Shown here: one piece after another, positions 55,622-64,000 of the stretch
Layout of the letters: each line of letters opens with the position of its first letter
Numbering within the stretch: position 1 is the stretch's first letter
NCBI RefSeq assembly: GCF_018070045.1
Contig: NZ_JAGPYK010000021.1
Coordinates: 51,178-115,177, forward strand
Origin: Micromonospora sp. U21
GTDB taxonomy: Bacteria > Actinomycetota > Actinomycetes > Mycobacteriales > Micromonosporaceae
Reading direction: 5' to 3'
DNA: 64,000 bases
Notes under the pieces: generated by a model
What the model saw: only the letters and a program-made list of their open reading frames with translations
What the model was told of the DNA's origin: nothing
The model's database searches: none
Translations under genes and position numbers: made by a program

Positions 55622-57502
55622 TCAGAAGCCGAGTACGGCGCGTCCCCCGACCACGGGCAGCCGCAGCTCGCTGTCGTTCGGCGCGACCCGCAGCTCGGTG
55701 CCGCCCAGCGGCAGCAGGGTGTACTCCTGGTCGCTGGAGAAGACGACCACCCCGATCCGGTGGCCCGCCGGGAAGATGTAGTCCTTCGGCTCCAGGGTCC
55801 ACCGGTAGTCGTACAGCTTGCCCTGCCTCACCGGCTCGGTGCGGGCCGGGCCCTTGCGGTTCTGCGGGTCCATCCAGCCCCGCGTCACCACGGTCGGCGC
55901 GGCGGTCGAGCCGGCCGGACCGTAATCGACCAGGTACGCGGTGAGGTTCGCGTCCGGCTTGTTGTCGATCGCCATCCGCAGCCGCATCTCCGGGCGTCCG
56001 GAGATGCGGACGTTCTGGGTCAGCACGGGGGAGCGGTAGGCGAGCCGGTTCGGGCTGGCGGTGTCCGGATTGGCTATCAGGGTGTCCGGGTGGATGGTCC
56101 GGCCCTCGTCGACGAAGCCCTGTTCGACCCGGGCCTTCGGCGGCCTACCCGTGGTGAGCGCCCCCGGCGAGGTCGCGTCGGTGGCGGCGAACCTCAGCCC
56201 GACCGTCCGGGCGGCCGGGTCGGGCCAGTTGGTGTACGTGGTGTAGGCCCGGTCCTCCCGCTGCAGCACCGCGGTCGGCTCGTCCATGATCCCGTTGCGC
56301 ACGTTCCACAGCCAGAAGTCGAACCAGCGGTTCTCGGTCTGCTTGTACGTCCACGTCCGGCCGTCCGGCAGGGTCACCGACGCGCTGCTGCCCGGGCCGC
56401 CGTGCCCGCCCTGGTGCAGCCAGATCTTGCGCGGTACGTGGCGCTTGGCGAGCTCGTCCCACCAGCCGGCGAAGTGCTCGGTCTTCACGTTCCAGTCGTT
56501 GAGGCCGTGCACGACGAAGACGCTCGCCTCCACATCCCGGGCGTCGAGGTAGTCGCGGTCCTGCCAGAACGTCGAGTAGTCGCCGGTGACCCGGTCCTGC
56601 TCCTCGGTGATCTGCGCGATCTCGTCGGCGCAGGGCCCCTCGGCCCGTGCCTGCCCGGCGGTGTACTGCGCCAGGATGTCGGTGTCCTCGCCCTGGAACG
56701 TCCCGGGGGCGACGACCAGACCGTTGGCGCGGTAGTAGTCGTACCAGCTGCTGATCGCGGAGACCGGCACGATGGTCTTGAGGCCCCGGACACCGGTGGT
56801 GGCCACCTGGTTGGGCAGCGTCCCGTTGTAGGAGACGCCGGTCATGCCGACCGCGCCGGTGGTCCAGCCGGCGGTGACCGGGGCGCCGTTCGCGTCGTAC
56901 CCCTTGGCCCGACCGTTCAGCCAGTCGATGACCGCCTTGGTGCCGAGCGTCTCGGCCTGGTCGCCGCTGGTCGGGCAGCCGTCCGAGTCGCCGGTGCCGA
57001 CGCTCTGGCCGAGGACCACCGCGTACCCCCGCGGCACGTAGTAGTCGTCCAGCGAGCCCGGCAGGTTGGCCTTCGCCTGTGCCCGCTGGGCTTCCGCGTC
57101 GAGCGCCCGACGCCCGGAGCGGTCGGTCAGCCCGTTCTGCGGCAGGTCGTCGACCAGCACGCTCGGGTAGGGCACGTCGCCCCAGGTGCCCTTGCGGTAC
57201 GGGCTGTGCTCGAAGATGACCGGCACCTTGAAGCCCTGGGTGGCGGTCTCCCGGGGCCGGGAGATGTCGATCGCCACCCGGTCGGGGCGGCCGTCGTGGT
57301 CGGTGTCCACCGGGGTCTGGACGAAGACCCGCTCCTCGATCGCGTCGGCGAGTGAGAACACCGGCTGGGTCATGCCGTCGCTGACCACGATGCCGGTCGG
57401 TGCGGGCGCCGCGGGCGGGGCCGCCGCTGCCGCCGGTGCTGCGCTCAACAGCAGTGCGCCGGACACACCGACGCCGAGTAGTGCCAAGGGGGTTCGACGC
57501 AC
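55622..57502 (-). CDS. Secreted S15-type X-Pro dipeptidyl-peptidase/CocE-like hydrolase
   Basis: The 626-residue protein has a signal peptide (residues 1-28, ending AAPAAAAA), an alpha/beta-hydrolase domain (about 45-400) and a C-terminal jelly-roll (about 430-620). The catalytic triad is visible: GVSYNG (Ser near residue 225), GLNDWNV (Asp) and HQGGHGG (His). The family removes X-Pro dipeptides or hydrolyses acyl esters. GTG 57502, with an AAGGGA site seven bases upstream, places the signal peptide at the N-terminus; the longer frame from 57565 is less likely. Confidence 0.88.
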   Translation of the reverse strand: MRRTPLALLGVGVSGALLLSAAPAAAAAPPAAPAPTGIVVSDGMTQPVFSLADAIEERVFVQTPVDTDHDGRPDRVAIDISRPRETATQGFKVPVIFEHSPYRKGTWGDVPYPSVLVDDLPQNGLTDRSGRRALDAEAQRAQAKANLPGSLDDYYVPRGYAVVLGQSVGTGDSDGCPTSGDQAETLGTKAVIDWLNGRAKGYDANGAPVTAGWTTGAVGMTGVSYNGTLPNQVATTGVRGLKTIVPVSAISSWYDYYRANGLVVAPGTFQGEDTDILAQYTAGQARAEGPCADEIAQITEEQDRVTGDYSTFWQDRDYLDARDVEASVFVVHGLNDWNVKTEHFAGWWDELAKRHVPRKIWLHQGGHGGPGSSASVTLPDGRTWTYKQTENRWFDFWLWNVRNGIMDEPTAVLQREDRAYTTYTNWPDPAARTVGLRFAATDATSPGALTTGRPPKARVEQGFVDEGRTIHPDTLIANPDTASPNRLAYRSPVLTQNVRISGRPEMRLRMAIDNKPDANLTAYLVDYGPAGSTAAPTVVTRGWMDPQNRKGPARTEPVRQGKLYDYRWTLEPKDYIFPAGHRIGVVVFSSDQEYTLLPLGGTELRVAPNDSELRLPVVGGRAVLGF

Positions 57503-57730
57503 GCGCGTTTCCCTTCGGTCGGGCTGGTCGCCGGGGGTCGGCCGAGGTGGATCCGGAAGATCCATTCAGCCCATGCTAGGTCCGGGCCGACGTTCCGTCG
57601 ATCCCTCCAGTCGCGTCCGACCACACCAGACGAGGAGCAGGATGCTCAGGAAAACGGTCGGCAGTGTCGATCCGGCGGTGCCTCGTTCGTCGTGACGGTA
57701 GGACCTGACGCCGACGCGAGAGGTACGACC

Positions 57731-58399
57731 ATGACGTCCCTGACCACCGTCCCCGAGGGGGCAACGCCGATCCGACTTCGGCGGACCCGGTACCTGCTGG
57801 TTTGCGGCACGGTCGCCGGTGTTCTCTTCCCGGCCCTGTCGTTCGGGCAGGCCTTCACCAGATCCGGTTTCGACCTGCGCCGGCACGCGTTGAGCTCGCT
57901 CACCCTCGGTGACCTCGGCTGGTTGCAGGTCGTCGCGTTCGTGGGCACCGGCCTGGTGGCCGTCGCCTTCGCGGTGGGCCTGTGGCGGGCGCTGCGTCCG
58001 GGCCGGGCCGGCACGGTCGGGCCGGTGCTGGTCGGTGTCTACGGGGCGGCGATGCTCGGTGGCGGCATCTTCGTGCCCGACCCGGCGCTCGGCTGGCCGC
58101 GGGGCGCCCCGGCGGGGCTTCCCGCGCAGGCCAGCACGGGCAGCATCCTGCACACGGTCTGCGGCGCGGCCGCGTTCCTGTCGCTGATCGCGGCCGGTCT
58201 GCTGTTCGCCCGGCGGTTCGCCGGCCAGGGGCGACGGGGTTGGGCGGCCTACAGCGCCGGCAGCGGTGTCGTCGCGTTCGTGCTCACCGCCCTGCCGTGG
58301 AGCGAGGAGAGCGCGAGCATCCGCTTCGCCGTCGGAGCGGTGATCATCTCGGGTTGGCTCGTCGCCCTCTCCTGGCGGGCGCGCGAGGATGCGGCCTGA
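57731..58399 (+). CDS. DUF998 integral membrane protein
   Basis: The 222-residue protein has six hydrophobic segments and typical DUF998 features: LLVCGTVAGVLFPALSFGQAFTRSGFDLRRHALSSLTLGDLGWLQVV (about 24-70), GGGIFVPDPALGWPRGAP and a late ALPWSEESASIRFAVGAVI. Function unknown. ATG 57731 with GAGAGG eight bases upstream is preferred to a GTG at 57692. It is divergent from the peptidase gene, with 228 bases between; in that interval only weak promoter-like elements are seen. Confidence 0.8.
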   Translation: MTSLTTVPEGATPIRLRRTRYLLVCGTVAGVLFPALSFGQAFTRSGFDLRRHALSSLTLGDLGWLQVVAFVGTGLVAVAFAVGLWRALRPGRAGTVGPVLVGVYGAAMLGGGIFVPDPALGWPRGAPAGLPAQASTGSILHTVCGAAAFLSLIAAGLLFARRFAGQGRRGWAAYSAGSGVVAFVLTALPWSEESASIRFAVGAVIISGWLVALSWRAREDAA

Positions 58400-58455
58400 C
58401 CGGGGCGGGACCGGCGTGGCGGCTCCTCGTCGTACCGGGGTGAGAGCATCCCGTC

Positions 58456-58896
58456 ATGGCGACATCGAAAAAGCCGGTGACGGTCCCGACCGAGGTCAGC
58501 GTCGACGATTTCCTGGCCGCGGTTCCCGATGAGCCTAGGCGGGCCGACGGGGGGCGGCTCCGCGCGCTCATGGCCGAGGTGACCGGCGAGCCGGCGGTGA
58601 TGTGGGGTCCGAGCATCGTCGGCTTCGGCAGCTACCACTACACCTACGACAGCGGGCGTACGGGCGACGGACCACTGGTGGGTTTCTCACCGCGCAAACA
58701 GCACCTCGTCGTCTATCTGGTGGGCGGTTTCGAGGATCGGTACGCCCGGATCCTCGAACGGCTCGGCCCACACCGCGCCGGAAAGGGATGCCTCTACCTG
58801 AAGCGGCTCGACACCGTCGACGAGAGCGCGCTACGCGAGCTGATCGACCGCGCCGCGCGGGTGCACCAGGGCGTCGACCGGGCCAGTCGACGCTGA
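58456..58896 (+). CDS. DUF1801 (YdhG-like) domain protein
   Basis: The 146-residue cytoplasmic protein has the DUF1801 pattern: VSVDDFLAAVPDEPRRADGGRLRALMAEVTG, VMWGPSIVGFGSYHYTYDSGR, VGFSPRKQHLVVYLVGGFED and GKGCLYLKRLDTVDESALREL. Members resemble frataxin-like folds and several are annotated as iron-binding, but function is not established. The start follows weak ribosome-binding signals. It may be cotranscribed with the DUF998 gene, 56 bases upstream. Confidence 0.83.
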   Translation: MATSKKPVTVPTEVSVDDFLAAVPDEPRRADGGRLRALMAEVTGEPAVMWGPSIVGFGSYHYTYDSGRTGDGPLVGFSPRKQHLVVYLVGGFEDRYARILERLGPHRAGKGCLYLKRLDTVDESALRELIDRAARVHQGVDRASRR

Positions 58897-58915
58897 CCCG
58901 CACCGCCTGGTCAGG

Positions 58916-59416
58916 TCACTGACCGGTCCAGACCGCCTTCGCGCCGGAGTCGCCGGTGCGGACCACGTAGTACAGGGCGACGCCGGCGGCCACCAGCGAC
59001 AACACCTGCAACGACAGGGTCAGCGCCCGGCCGGTGCCGTCGCCTCCGGTCGCACTCGCCTCGGCAGCTCGTGGCGGCACGAACCGGACCAGTGCCAGCG
59101 CCACGATCGCCAGCCCGATGGTGGCCCAGAGCGTGATGTCGCCGGACTGCTGGTGTGCCTCGAGCGTCGGGACGAACTCCGGGGTTACCCGATTGGCGGC
59201 CCGCATGCGGTCGAAGAAGGCGTCACCGGAGAGCTTCGCCAGCAGCGCGGCGAGCGGTGCCCCCAGGGCGAGCAGCCCCAGCACCCAACGGGTGTGCGGC
59301 CGGACCGGCGCGACGAGCGCGTAGGCGACCGCCAGGAGGGCCAGGAGCGGCACGAACACGACCGCGGCGTGCAGCACGAGAGGGTGGGCGGGGATGCCCA
59401 TGAACTCCTCGAACAT
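58916..59416 (-). CDS. DUF2231 membrane protein
   Basis: The 166-residue protein begins MFEEFMGIPAHPLVLHAAVVFVPLLALLAV, the N-terminal DUF2231 signature (PAHPLVLH), and has four membrane segments (about 12-35, 42-60, 92-112 and 132-155). Histidines in such proteins might bind haem, but function is unknown. ATG 59416 has GGAGGAG upstream, so the longer frame to 59554 is rejected. It converges with the DUF1801 gene. Confidence 0.82.
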   Translation of the reverse strand: MFEEFMGIPAHPLVLHAAVVFVPLLALLAVAYALVAPVRPHTRWVLGLLALGAPLAALLAKLSGDAFFDRMRAANRVTPEFVPTLEAHQQSGDITLWATIGLAIVALALVRFVPPRAAEASATGGDGTGRALTLSLQVLSLVAAGVALYYVVRTGDSGAKAVWTGQ

Positions 59417-59534
59417 CGGCGTCTCCTCCGGCGATGGCGGGCGGACCGTGATCGTCCAGGGATGGACGCTATCGGTACCGGCCGGGCGTGTCAGCCCCCA
59501 GCCTGCGAGCGCTTCGGCGGTCAGCGGCGATGGA

Positions 59535-59540
59535 TAGGGT
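59535..59540 (+). promoter_or_regulatory. -10 element for a leaderless HAD gene
   Basis: TAGGGT fits TAnnnT and ends six bases before ATG 59547, so the transcript probably begins at the start codon; no ribosome-binding site is present. The -35 is not clear. Confidence 0.5.
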
Positions 59541-59546
59541 GCGATC

Positions 59547-60209
59547 ATGCTCAAGGGCCTGCTGCTCGATTTCTACGGCACGGTGGTCGAGGACGACGAC
59601 GCCATGATGGCCGACATCGCCGACGGGGTGGCCGCGCGCGCGTCGGTGCCGGTCTCCGGCCGCGATGTCGCGACGGCGTGGGGAGTGGAGTTCGAGGCTG
59701 TCGCGTCCGGGCCGCGGTTCCGCTCGATGCGGGACAGCGCGATGTCGAGCCTGGCCTCGGTGATGGCCGACGTCGGCTGCGCCGGTGACCCGGCCGCTCT
59801 GTGTGCGGCGCAGTTCAGGTACTGGCGCTCGCCACCGCTGCGGCCCGGCACCCGCGAATTCCTGTCCCGTGCCACCGTGCCGATATGTCTGGTGTCCGAT
59901 GTGGACTCGGACGACCTGGAGGCGGCGATGGCGCATCACGGGCTGGCCGTCACGGCAGTGGTGACCAGCGAGGCCACCCGCGCGTACAAGCCGGACCGGG
60001 CCATGTTCAGTCGGGCGCTCGCCGCCCTTGAGCTGGAAGCGCACGAGGTGCTGCACGTTGGTGACTCGCTGACCGCCGACGTGGGTGGGGCGCACGCGGC
60101 GGGCATCCGGGCCGTCTGGGTCAACCACCGGGGGCAGAACGCGCCCACCGATGCCCCGGTCGCGTACGAGATCGCCGACCTGTCCGGGCTTGCCGGGATC
60201 CTCCGATAG
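59547..60209 (+). CDS. HAD family hydrolase
   Basis: The 220-residue enzyme shows HAD motifs: motif I LLLDFYGTVVEDD (the nucleophile Asp8; the usual second Asp is Tyr10), motif II CLVSDVDSD, motif III Lys in AYKPDRAMF, and motif IV HVGDSLTADVGGA. The motif DFYGT is common in dehalogenase- and phosphatase-like HADs. It hydrolyses a phosphate ester or similar; which one cannot be said. The message seems leaderless. Confidence 0.85.
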   Translation: MLKGLLLDFYGTVVEDDDAMMADIADGVAARASVPVSGRDVATAWGVEFEAVASGPRFRSMRDSAMSSLASVMADVGCAGDPAALCAAQFRYWRSPPLRPGTREFLSRATVPICLVSDVDSDDLEAAMAHHGLAVTAVVTSEATRAYKPDRAMFSRALAALELEAHEVLHVGDSLTADVGGAHAAGIRAVWVNHRGQNAPTDAPVAYEIADLSGLAGILR

Positions 60210-60214
60210 CGGCC

Positions 60215-60248
60215 CGTCCGGCCGGTCACCGTCGTGGCCGTCCGGACG
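60215..60248. terminator. Terminator hairpin between convergent genes
   Basis: An 11-bp stem with one mismatch (arms 60215-60225 and 60238-60248) and a 12-base loop lies between the HAD stop and the end of the SGNH esterase gene. Confidence 0.7.
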
Positions 60249-60256
60249 AGATGTGC

Positions 60257-61522
60257 TCAGCGGTCGCAGCGCAGCGCCGACAGGTCCACGGCGTCGGCCA
60301 TCGCCTGCATGCCCTTGTCGTTCGGGTGCAGGTGGTCTCCGCCATCGAAGAAGGGCAGGAGCGCCTGCGGGTCGTACGGACTGCGGGTGATCCGGTCGAG
60401 GTCGACGACGGCGTCGAAGGCGCCCCCGTGCCGGATCCAGTCGTTGACGCCCTGACGCACCGCCTCACCGGCGGCGTCGTACTCGGACCAGCCCTTGTAC
60501 GGCATGACCGTGGCGCCGACGACGCACCTGCCCGCCGCGTGCGCCCGGTCAACCAGTTCCCGGTAACCGGAAACCAGGTCGTCCACGGTGACGCCGGTAT
60601 GCGCCTTGATGTCGTTGATGCCCTCGAGCACGAACACCGTGCTAACCCCGGGGTGGGAGAGCACGTCGCGGTCCAGCCGACGCAGTGCGGCCTGTCCGGC
60701 GCCGTCCGCGAGCACCTTGTTGCCCGAGATGCCCTCGTTGGCCACGCCCTTCACCGGGCTGTCGGGCGCGGCCTGGAGCCGTCGGGAGAGGTAGTCGGGC
60801 CAACGACGGTTGGCGTCCGAGGTGGAGGCCCACCCGTCGGTGATGGAGTCGCCGAGGGTCACCACCGAGCTGATCGCCGTGGGCGTCTCCACGCTGACGG
60901 CGTCCAGCCAGTACCAGGAGCCGATCGGGTCGGTCCAGTTCGTTGCCGCCTCCTCGGCGGCGTGGTCGCCCGCGGTCGCGTACGACGTCTGCATGGCCAT
61001 GCCGTGACCGGTCGTCGGTCCCTGGGCGCCGGTGACGTACAGGCTGATGACCAGGTTGCTCTGGGCTGCCAGTTTCCCGGGCAGCGGATCGCTGAGGATC
61101 GTCTCGCCGGCCGGGACGGTGACCGAGGGCTGCCCGCCGAACGTCAGCCGCCGGTTGCTGCCCCGGATCAGCTCCGCACCCTGCCGCTGCAACCCGGCGT
61201 GGGCGCTGGCGAAGGTGACCGGGTGCTCGCCGAAGGCGTTGCTCAGCCGGATGCGCACCGCACTCCCGCCGACGCTGGTGCGTACGACCAGTCGGTAGCT
61301 GCGGTCGGCGGGCCCGGCGCCCTGCCGGTCGGCGCTGGCGGCCCAGGTGACCGCGAAGTGCCGGTCCCGACCTGCCGGGGCCGCTGCCGCGTCGTGCCGC
61401 GGCGGTGGCCCGGCCGACGGCCGGGCGTGCGCGGCCGGGGCCGTCAGGGGTACGCAGACCGCCGTGACCAGCGCGGCGGCGATCGCCGACAGTCGGCGCG
61501 GGTAGCCGTACCGGACCCGCAT
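60257..61522 (-). CDS. Secreted SGNH/GDSL hydrolase
   Basis: The 421-residue enzyme has a signal peptide (residues 1-29, LSAIAAALVTAVCVPL then AHARP) and an N-terminal beta-domain (about 50-190). The SGNH hydrolase follows: block I VTLGDSITDG (Ser near residue 211), a Gly/Asn block ISGNKVL, EGINDI, and block V DGDHLHPND with the Asp/His pair (near residue 402). It likely removes acetyl or other acyl groups from carbohydrates. ATG 61522 overlaps the stop of the GH95 gene (ATGA), so the two are translationally coupled and probably attack the same acylated glycan. Confidence 0.87.
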   Translation of the reverse strand: MRVRYGYPRRLSAIAAALVTAVCVPLTAPAAHARPSAGPPPRHDAAAAPAGRDRHFAVTWAASADRQGAGPADRSYRLVVRTSVGGSAVRIRLSNAFGEHPVTFASAHAGLQRQGAELIRGSNRRLTFGGQPSVTVPAGETILSDPLPGKLAAQSNLVISLYVTGAQGPTTGHGMAMQTSYATAGDHAAEEAATNWTDPIGSWYWLDAVSVETPTAISSVVTLGDSITDGWASTSDANRRWPDYLSRRLQAAPDSPVKGVANEGISGNKVLADGAGQAALRRLDRDVLSHPGVSTVFVLEGINDIKAHTGVTVDDLVSGYRELVDRAHAAGRCVVGATVMPYKGWSEYDAAGEAVRQGVNDWIRHGGAFDAVVDLDRITRSPYDPQALLPFFDGGDHLHPNDKGMQAMADAVDLSALRCDR

Positions 61523-63927
61523 CAGAGGCCCCGCACCGTGACGGACTCGCCGGGCCTGAGGGTGATCCGGCGTGTGGCGCCGCCGGCGACCAGGGTGGTG
61601 CTGCGGCCACCGACGCTCGTCAGCCTCGCCTGGGTGACCGTGCCGTCGCGCCAGCTCAGGTCGACGGTGAAGCCGCCGCGGACGCCCACCCCGGACACCG
61701 AACCGGCGGCCGCCCAGGCGGCGGGCAGTGCGGGCAGCAGCTCGACGTGGCCCGGTCGTGAGCAGACCAGCATCTCGATGACCGCGGCGGGGGTGCCGAG
61801 GTTGGCGTCGATCTGAAAGATGCCGCGGCCCGGGTTCGTCTCGTAGATGTCGAAGAGGTTCATCGCGGTGCCGTTGCTGCCGTTCGTCGACGGCTTCAGG
61901 TTGTTGACGATGAGCTGGTACGCCTTCTCCGCGTCCTTGAGCCGCGCCCAGCACAGGCTCCGCCACGCGTTGGCCCAGCCGAAGCTGTTCATGCCGCGCG
62001 CGGTGAGCAGGGCCGTCGCCCCGGCGAGGATCTCCTTGGAGGTGGAGTCGTCCGGGCGGATCCGGTCGCCGGGGAAGAGGCCGATCAGCGGGGAGAGGTG
62101 CCGGTGGGTGGTCTCACCGAGGTTGTCGGGTGACATCCACTCCTGCAGCCAACCGGTCGTGGGGCTGACCACGGGCAGGTACAGGCGCTGGCGAAGCTTG
62201 TCGATGGTCTCGGCGTAGCCGCCGTCCCGGCCGAGCACCCGGGACGCGGTGTGGAAGTTCTCGAAGAGGTTCCACACCAGTTCCTGGGAGTAGGTGTTGC
62301 CCCTGGCGTCCTGCGGACCGTGTTCGGCCGACCAGTCGCTGTCGGCGACCAGGACCTCCCGCGAGGCGCCGGACGCGTCGGTGACGGTCGTGGTGACCAG
62401 CCGGGTCTCCCAGAACTCCACGGCACCCTTGAGCAGGGGGTAGACCTTCGCCAGGTAGGCGCGGTCCTGGGTGTACTCGTAGTGCTCGAACAGGTTCTGG
62501 CAGAGCCAGGCGTTGCCGCTCGGGTGCCACCACCAGCCGCTTCCGCCGTACGGGTTGGTGGAGAAGGCGACCGCCCATCCGGCGATCCGGCCGCTCGAGT
62601 TGCGGAACCGGTTGGTGGGGCTGTTGAACAGCCGCTGTGTGACGTCGGTCCAGGCCGGCAGTTGCGCGAGGCAGTAGTCCGCGAAGGCGTCGAAGCTGTC
62701 CGACAGGCCAGCCCGGTCGGCGAGCCAGTAGGTCATCTGGATGTTGACGTCGGTGTGGTAGTCGCCCATCCAGTCCGGGTCGTTGCCGTCCAGCCACGGG
62801 CCCTGCAGGCCGATCGGCAGGCTGCCCCGCGACCCGGAGATCAGCAGGTAGCGGCCGAACTGCAGGTACGCGGCCTCGAACTCCGGGTCGGGGACGTTGT
62901 CCCGCCAGCGCGCCCGCGCCCGTTCCCAGGTGTCCAGTTCGCGCTGGGCGGCGGACGACGTGCCGAGGTCGATGGCGAACTGCTCGAACGCCGGACGGAA
63001 GTCGGCGACGTGGGTGTGCAGCAGGTCGCGGGCGGACTCGCGGGCCGCGGCGAGCACCTTGGTCCGGGCGAGGCGCTCGGGGTCCACGGCCGGGTCGCGG
63101 AACCCGGCGGCGGCGTCGGGGGCGTAGTTGGTGCCGCCGCTGACGACGACGGTCAGTTCGCGGCAGCCGGTGAACGAGATCGAGGTGCCGGTGACCGAGA
63201 TCGTCCCGGTGGTGCTGTACGCGGTGACGGCCGCGCCGTACCGCAGCCCGTTGGTGAAGGCGGCGCCGAACGACGCGTACCGACCCGCGGGGTCGACGGC
63301 GGTGGACTCGCCGTGGGTGCCGGCCAGGGAGACGGTGCCGGTGTAGGCGCCACGGCCCTGCTGGGAGAAGTGCAGGACGATCGCGTCGTCCGGGCGGCTG
63401 GCGAAGACCTGCCGCCGGTACCCGACGCCGGCGACGTCGTACGCGGCAGTCACCAGGCCCTGGGCCAGGTCGAGGGTGCGGCGGTAGTTGTCGACGGTCC
63501 CGAGGTCGTGCCCGGGAATGTCGACGGTGAGCGTGGCCAGCAGGGTCAACGAGCCGAAGTCGTCGCGGCCGTAGGGGAACTGGCCGTCGCTCTGCAATGT
63601 GTCGTTGAGGCCGCCGGTCCACAGTGTGGCGTCGGTGATCATCAGAAGCTCACGGGCGGGGTCGTTGCTCGCGAGCGCCCCGAGACGACCATTGCCGACC
63701 GGCAGCCCCTGCTCGATCATGGAGCTGGCGGAGCCGGGCGCCTGCCACCAGAGTTGGTTCTTCGCGGCGGCGTCACCGCTGAGCAGGGGCGACCCGGTGG
63801 GACGCCGGGGAGCCGCCGAGGCGGCGAAGGCGGGTAGGCCGCCGAGGGCGGTGGCCGCGCCGGTGGCGGCGGCCAACGCGAGGAAGCCTCGACGGCTCGG
63901 GCGCGGTTCGGTGTTCCGGATATCCAT
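61522..63927 (-). CDS. Secreted GH95 family glycosidase (alpha-L-fucosidase/galactosidase type)
   Basis: The 801-residue enzyme has a twin-arginine signal (SRRGFLALAAATGAATALGG, residues 11-30). The N-terminal beta-domain (GLPVGNGRLGALASNDP, TLWTGGLND) and the (alpha/alpha)6 catalytic domain follow. Conserved pieces are IGLQGPWLDG, YHTDVNIQMTYWLADRAGL, SAEHGPQDARGNTYSQELVW with the general-acid Glu, and the base-helper Asp in QIDANLGTPAAVIEML. The usual Asn-x-Asn in NxNxQMNYW is Asp-x-Asn here (HTDVN), which may change specificity. GH95 enzymes cleave terminal alpha-1,2-linked L-fucose or L-galactose. Cotranscribed with the SGNH gene. Confidence 0.88.
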   Translation of the reverse strand: MDIRNTEPRPSRRGFLALAAATGAATALGGLPAFAASAAPRRPTGSPLLSGDAAAKNQLWWQAPGSASSMIEQGLPVGNGRLGALASNDPARELLMITDATLWTGGLNDTLQSDGQFPYGRDDFGSLTLLATLTVDIPGHDLGTVDNYRRTLDLAQGLVTAAYDVAGVGYRRQVFASRPDDAIVLHFSQQGRGAYTGTVSLAGTHGESTAVDPAGRYASFGAAFTNGLRYGAAVTAYSTTGTISVTGTSISFTGCRELTVVVSGGTNYAPDAAAGFRDPAVDPERLARTKVLAAARESARDLLHTHVADFRPAFEQFAIDLGTSSAAQRELDTWERARARWRDNVPDPEFEAAYLQFGRYLLISGSRGSLPIGLQGPWLDGNDPDWMGDYHTDVNIQMTYWLADRAGLSDSFDAFADYCLAQLPAWTDVTQRLFNSPTNRFRNSSGRIAGWAVAFSTNPYGGSGWWWHPSGNAWLCQNLFEHYEYTQDRAYLAKVYPLLKGAVEFWETRLVTTTVTDASGASREVLVADSDWSAEHGPQDARGNTYSQELVWNLFENFHTASRVLGRDGGYAETIDKLRQRLYLPVVSPTTGWLQEWMSPDNLGETTHRHLSPLIGLFPGDRIRPDDSTSKEILAGATALLTARGMNSFGWANAWRSLCWARLKDAEKAYQLIVNNLKPSTNGSNGTAMNLFDIYETNPGRGIFQIDANLGTPAAVIEMLVCSRPGHVELLPALPAAWAAAGSVSGVGVRGGFTVDLSWRDGTVTQARLTSVGGRSTTLVAGGATRRITLRPGESVTVRGL

Positions 63928-64000
63928 GTCGGTACTCCAACCTGGGCCAGCAGTAGATACGCGGAGTGGCGGGGGCCCGCCGGCGCCCCCGGGCCCCCCC

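Noticed and set aside
63970..64000. C/G-rich run at the window edge
   Set aside because: Homopolymer-like G/C at the end of the window may be an upstream region or a sequence-end artefact; nothing functional can be read from it.
1..64000. CRISPR arrays, tRNA/rRNA genes, intact IS elements, prophage, replication origin
   Set aside because: Looked for regular repeats, cloverleaf-like segments, transposase or integrase signatures and DnaA-box clusters; none found by eye, though short degenerate cases cannot be ruled out without a search.

Overview
The window is a 64 kb stretch of very GC-rich actinobacterial chromosome. Genes are tightly packed, third codon positions are almost always G or C, GTG starts are common and stop/start overlaps (ATGA, GTGA) are frequent. 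An RsdA/SigD-type sigma pair, a complete mce operon with its own ATPase, a SpoIIE-phosphatase/MEDS pair and typical actinobacterial secreted proteins all fit a filamentous actinomycete. A Micromonospora-like member of the Micromonosporaceae is my best guess, but this is inference. I see no rRNA, tRNA, CRISPR array, intact insertion sequence or prophage.

Left part (1-15345). An L-rhamnose operon (1-9183) encodes uptake (rhaS), mutarotase, isomerase, kinase and an aldolase/dehydrogenase fusion. LutABC follows directly, so the genes describe a route from rhamnose to dihydroxyacetone phosphate plus pyruvate. Next come a polar amino-acid ABC transporter (9379-11916) with a strong hairpin after its binding-protein gene, a secreted D,D-carboxypeptidase, a DUF1905 protein and the anti-sigma/sigma pair rsdA-sigD.

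Middle (15512-39000). A colinear mce lipid-import operon runs from 15512 to 26612: ATPase, two YrbE permeases, MceA-F and two Mce-associated proteins. It is followed by a GAF-SpoIIE phosphatase with a MEDS-HATPase anti-sigma-like protein, an AraC regulator divergent from a flavin monooxygenase, LtrA, a GNAT protein with a possible leader peptide, and a membrane-anchored alpha/beta hydrolase. Two divergent TetR modules have readable operators: three 15-bp sites at 36390-36470, and two 16-bp sites at 38280-38327.

Accessory catabolic block (39049-52636). An ABC-F ATPase with a 9-codon upstream ORF and leader hairpins precedes a LacI-controlled operon with three CGTTT-centred operators. The operon encodes a sugar ABC transporter, two ADP-ribosylglycohydrolase-family proteins, a ribokinase, a protein joining a TIM-barrel-like region to a formylglycine-generating-enzyme-like domain, a family III CoA-transferase and a CitE/HpcH-type lyase. 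I do not recognise this combination as a described pathway. It is the best candidate here for an undescribed system, probably for a ribosylated compound with an acidic aglycone (hypothesis).

Right part (52624-64000). Secreted or surface proteins (DUF305, DUF1996), a gene-poor stretch with a 36-bp orphan palindrome, a lysine/alanine-rich histone-like protein, a secreted S15-type peptidase, small membrane and DUF proteins, a HAD phosphatase, and a translationally coupled GH95 glycosidase-SGNH esterase pair at the window edge. Most transcription units in the middle and right end in clear GC-rich hairpins, which are listed.
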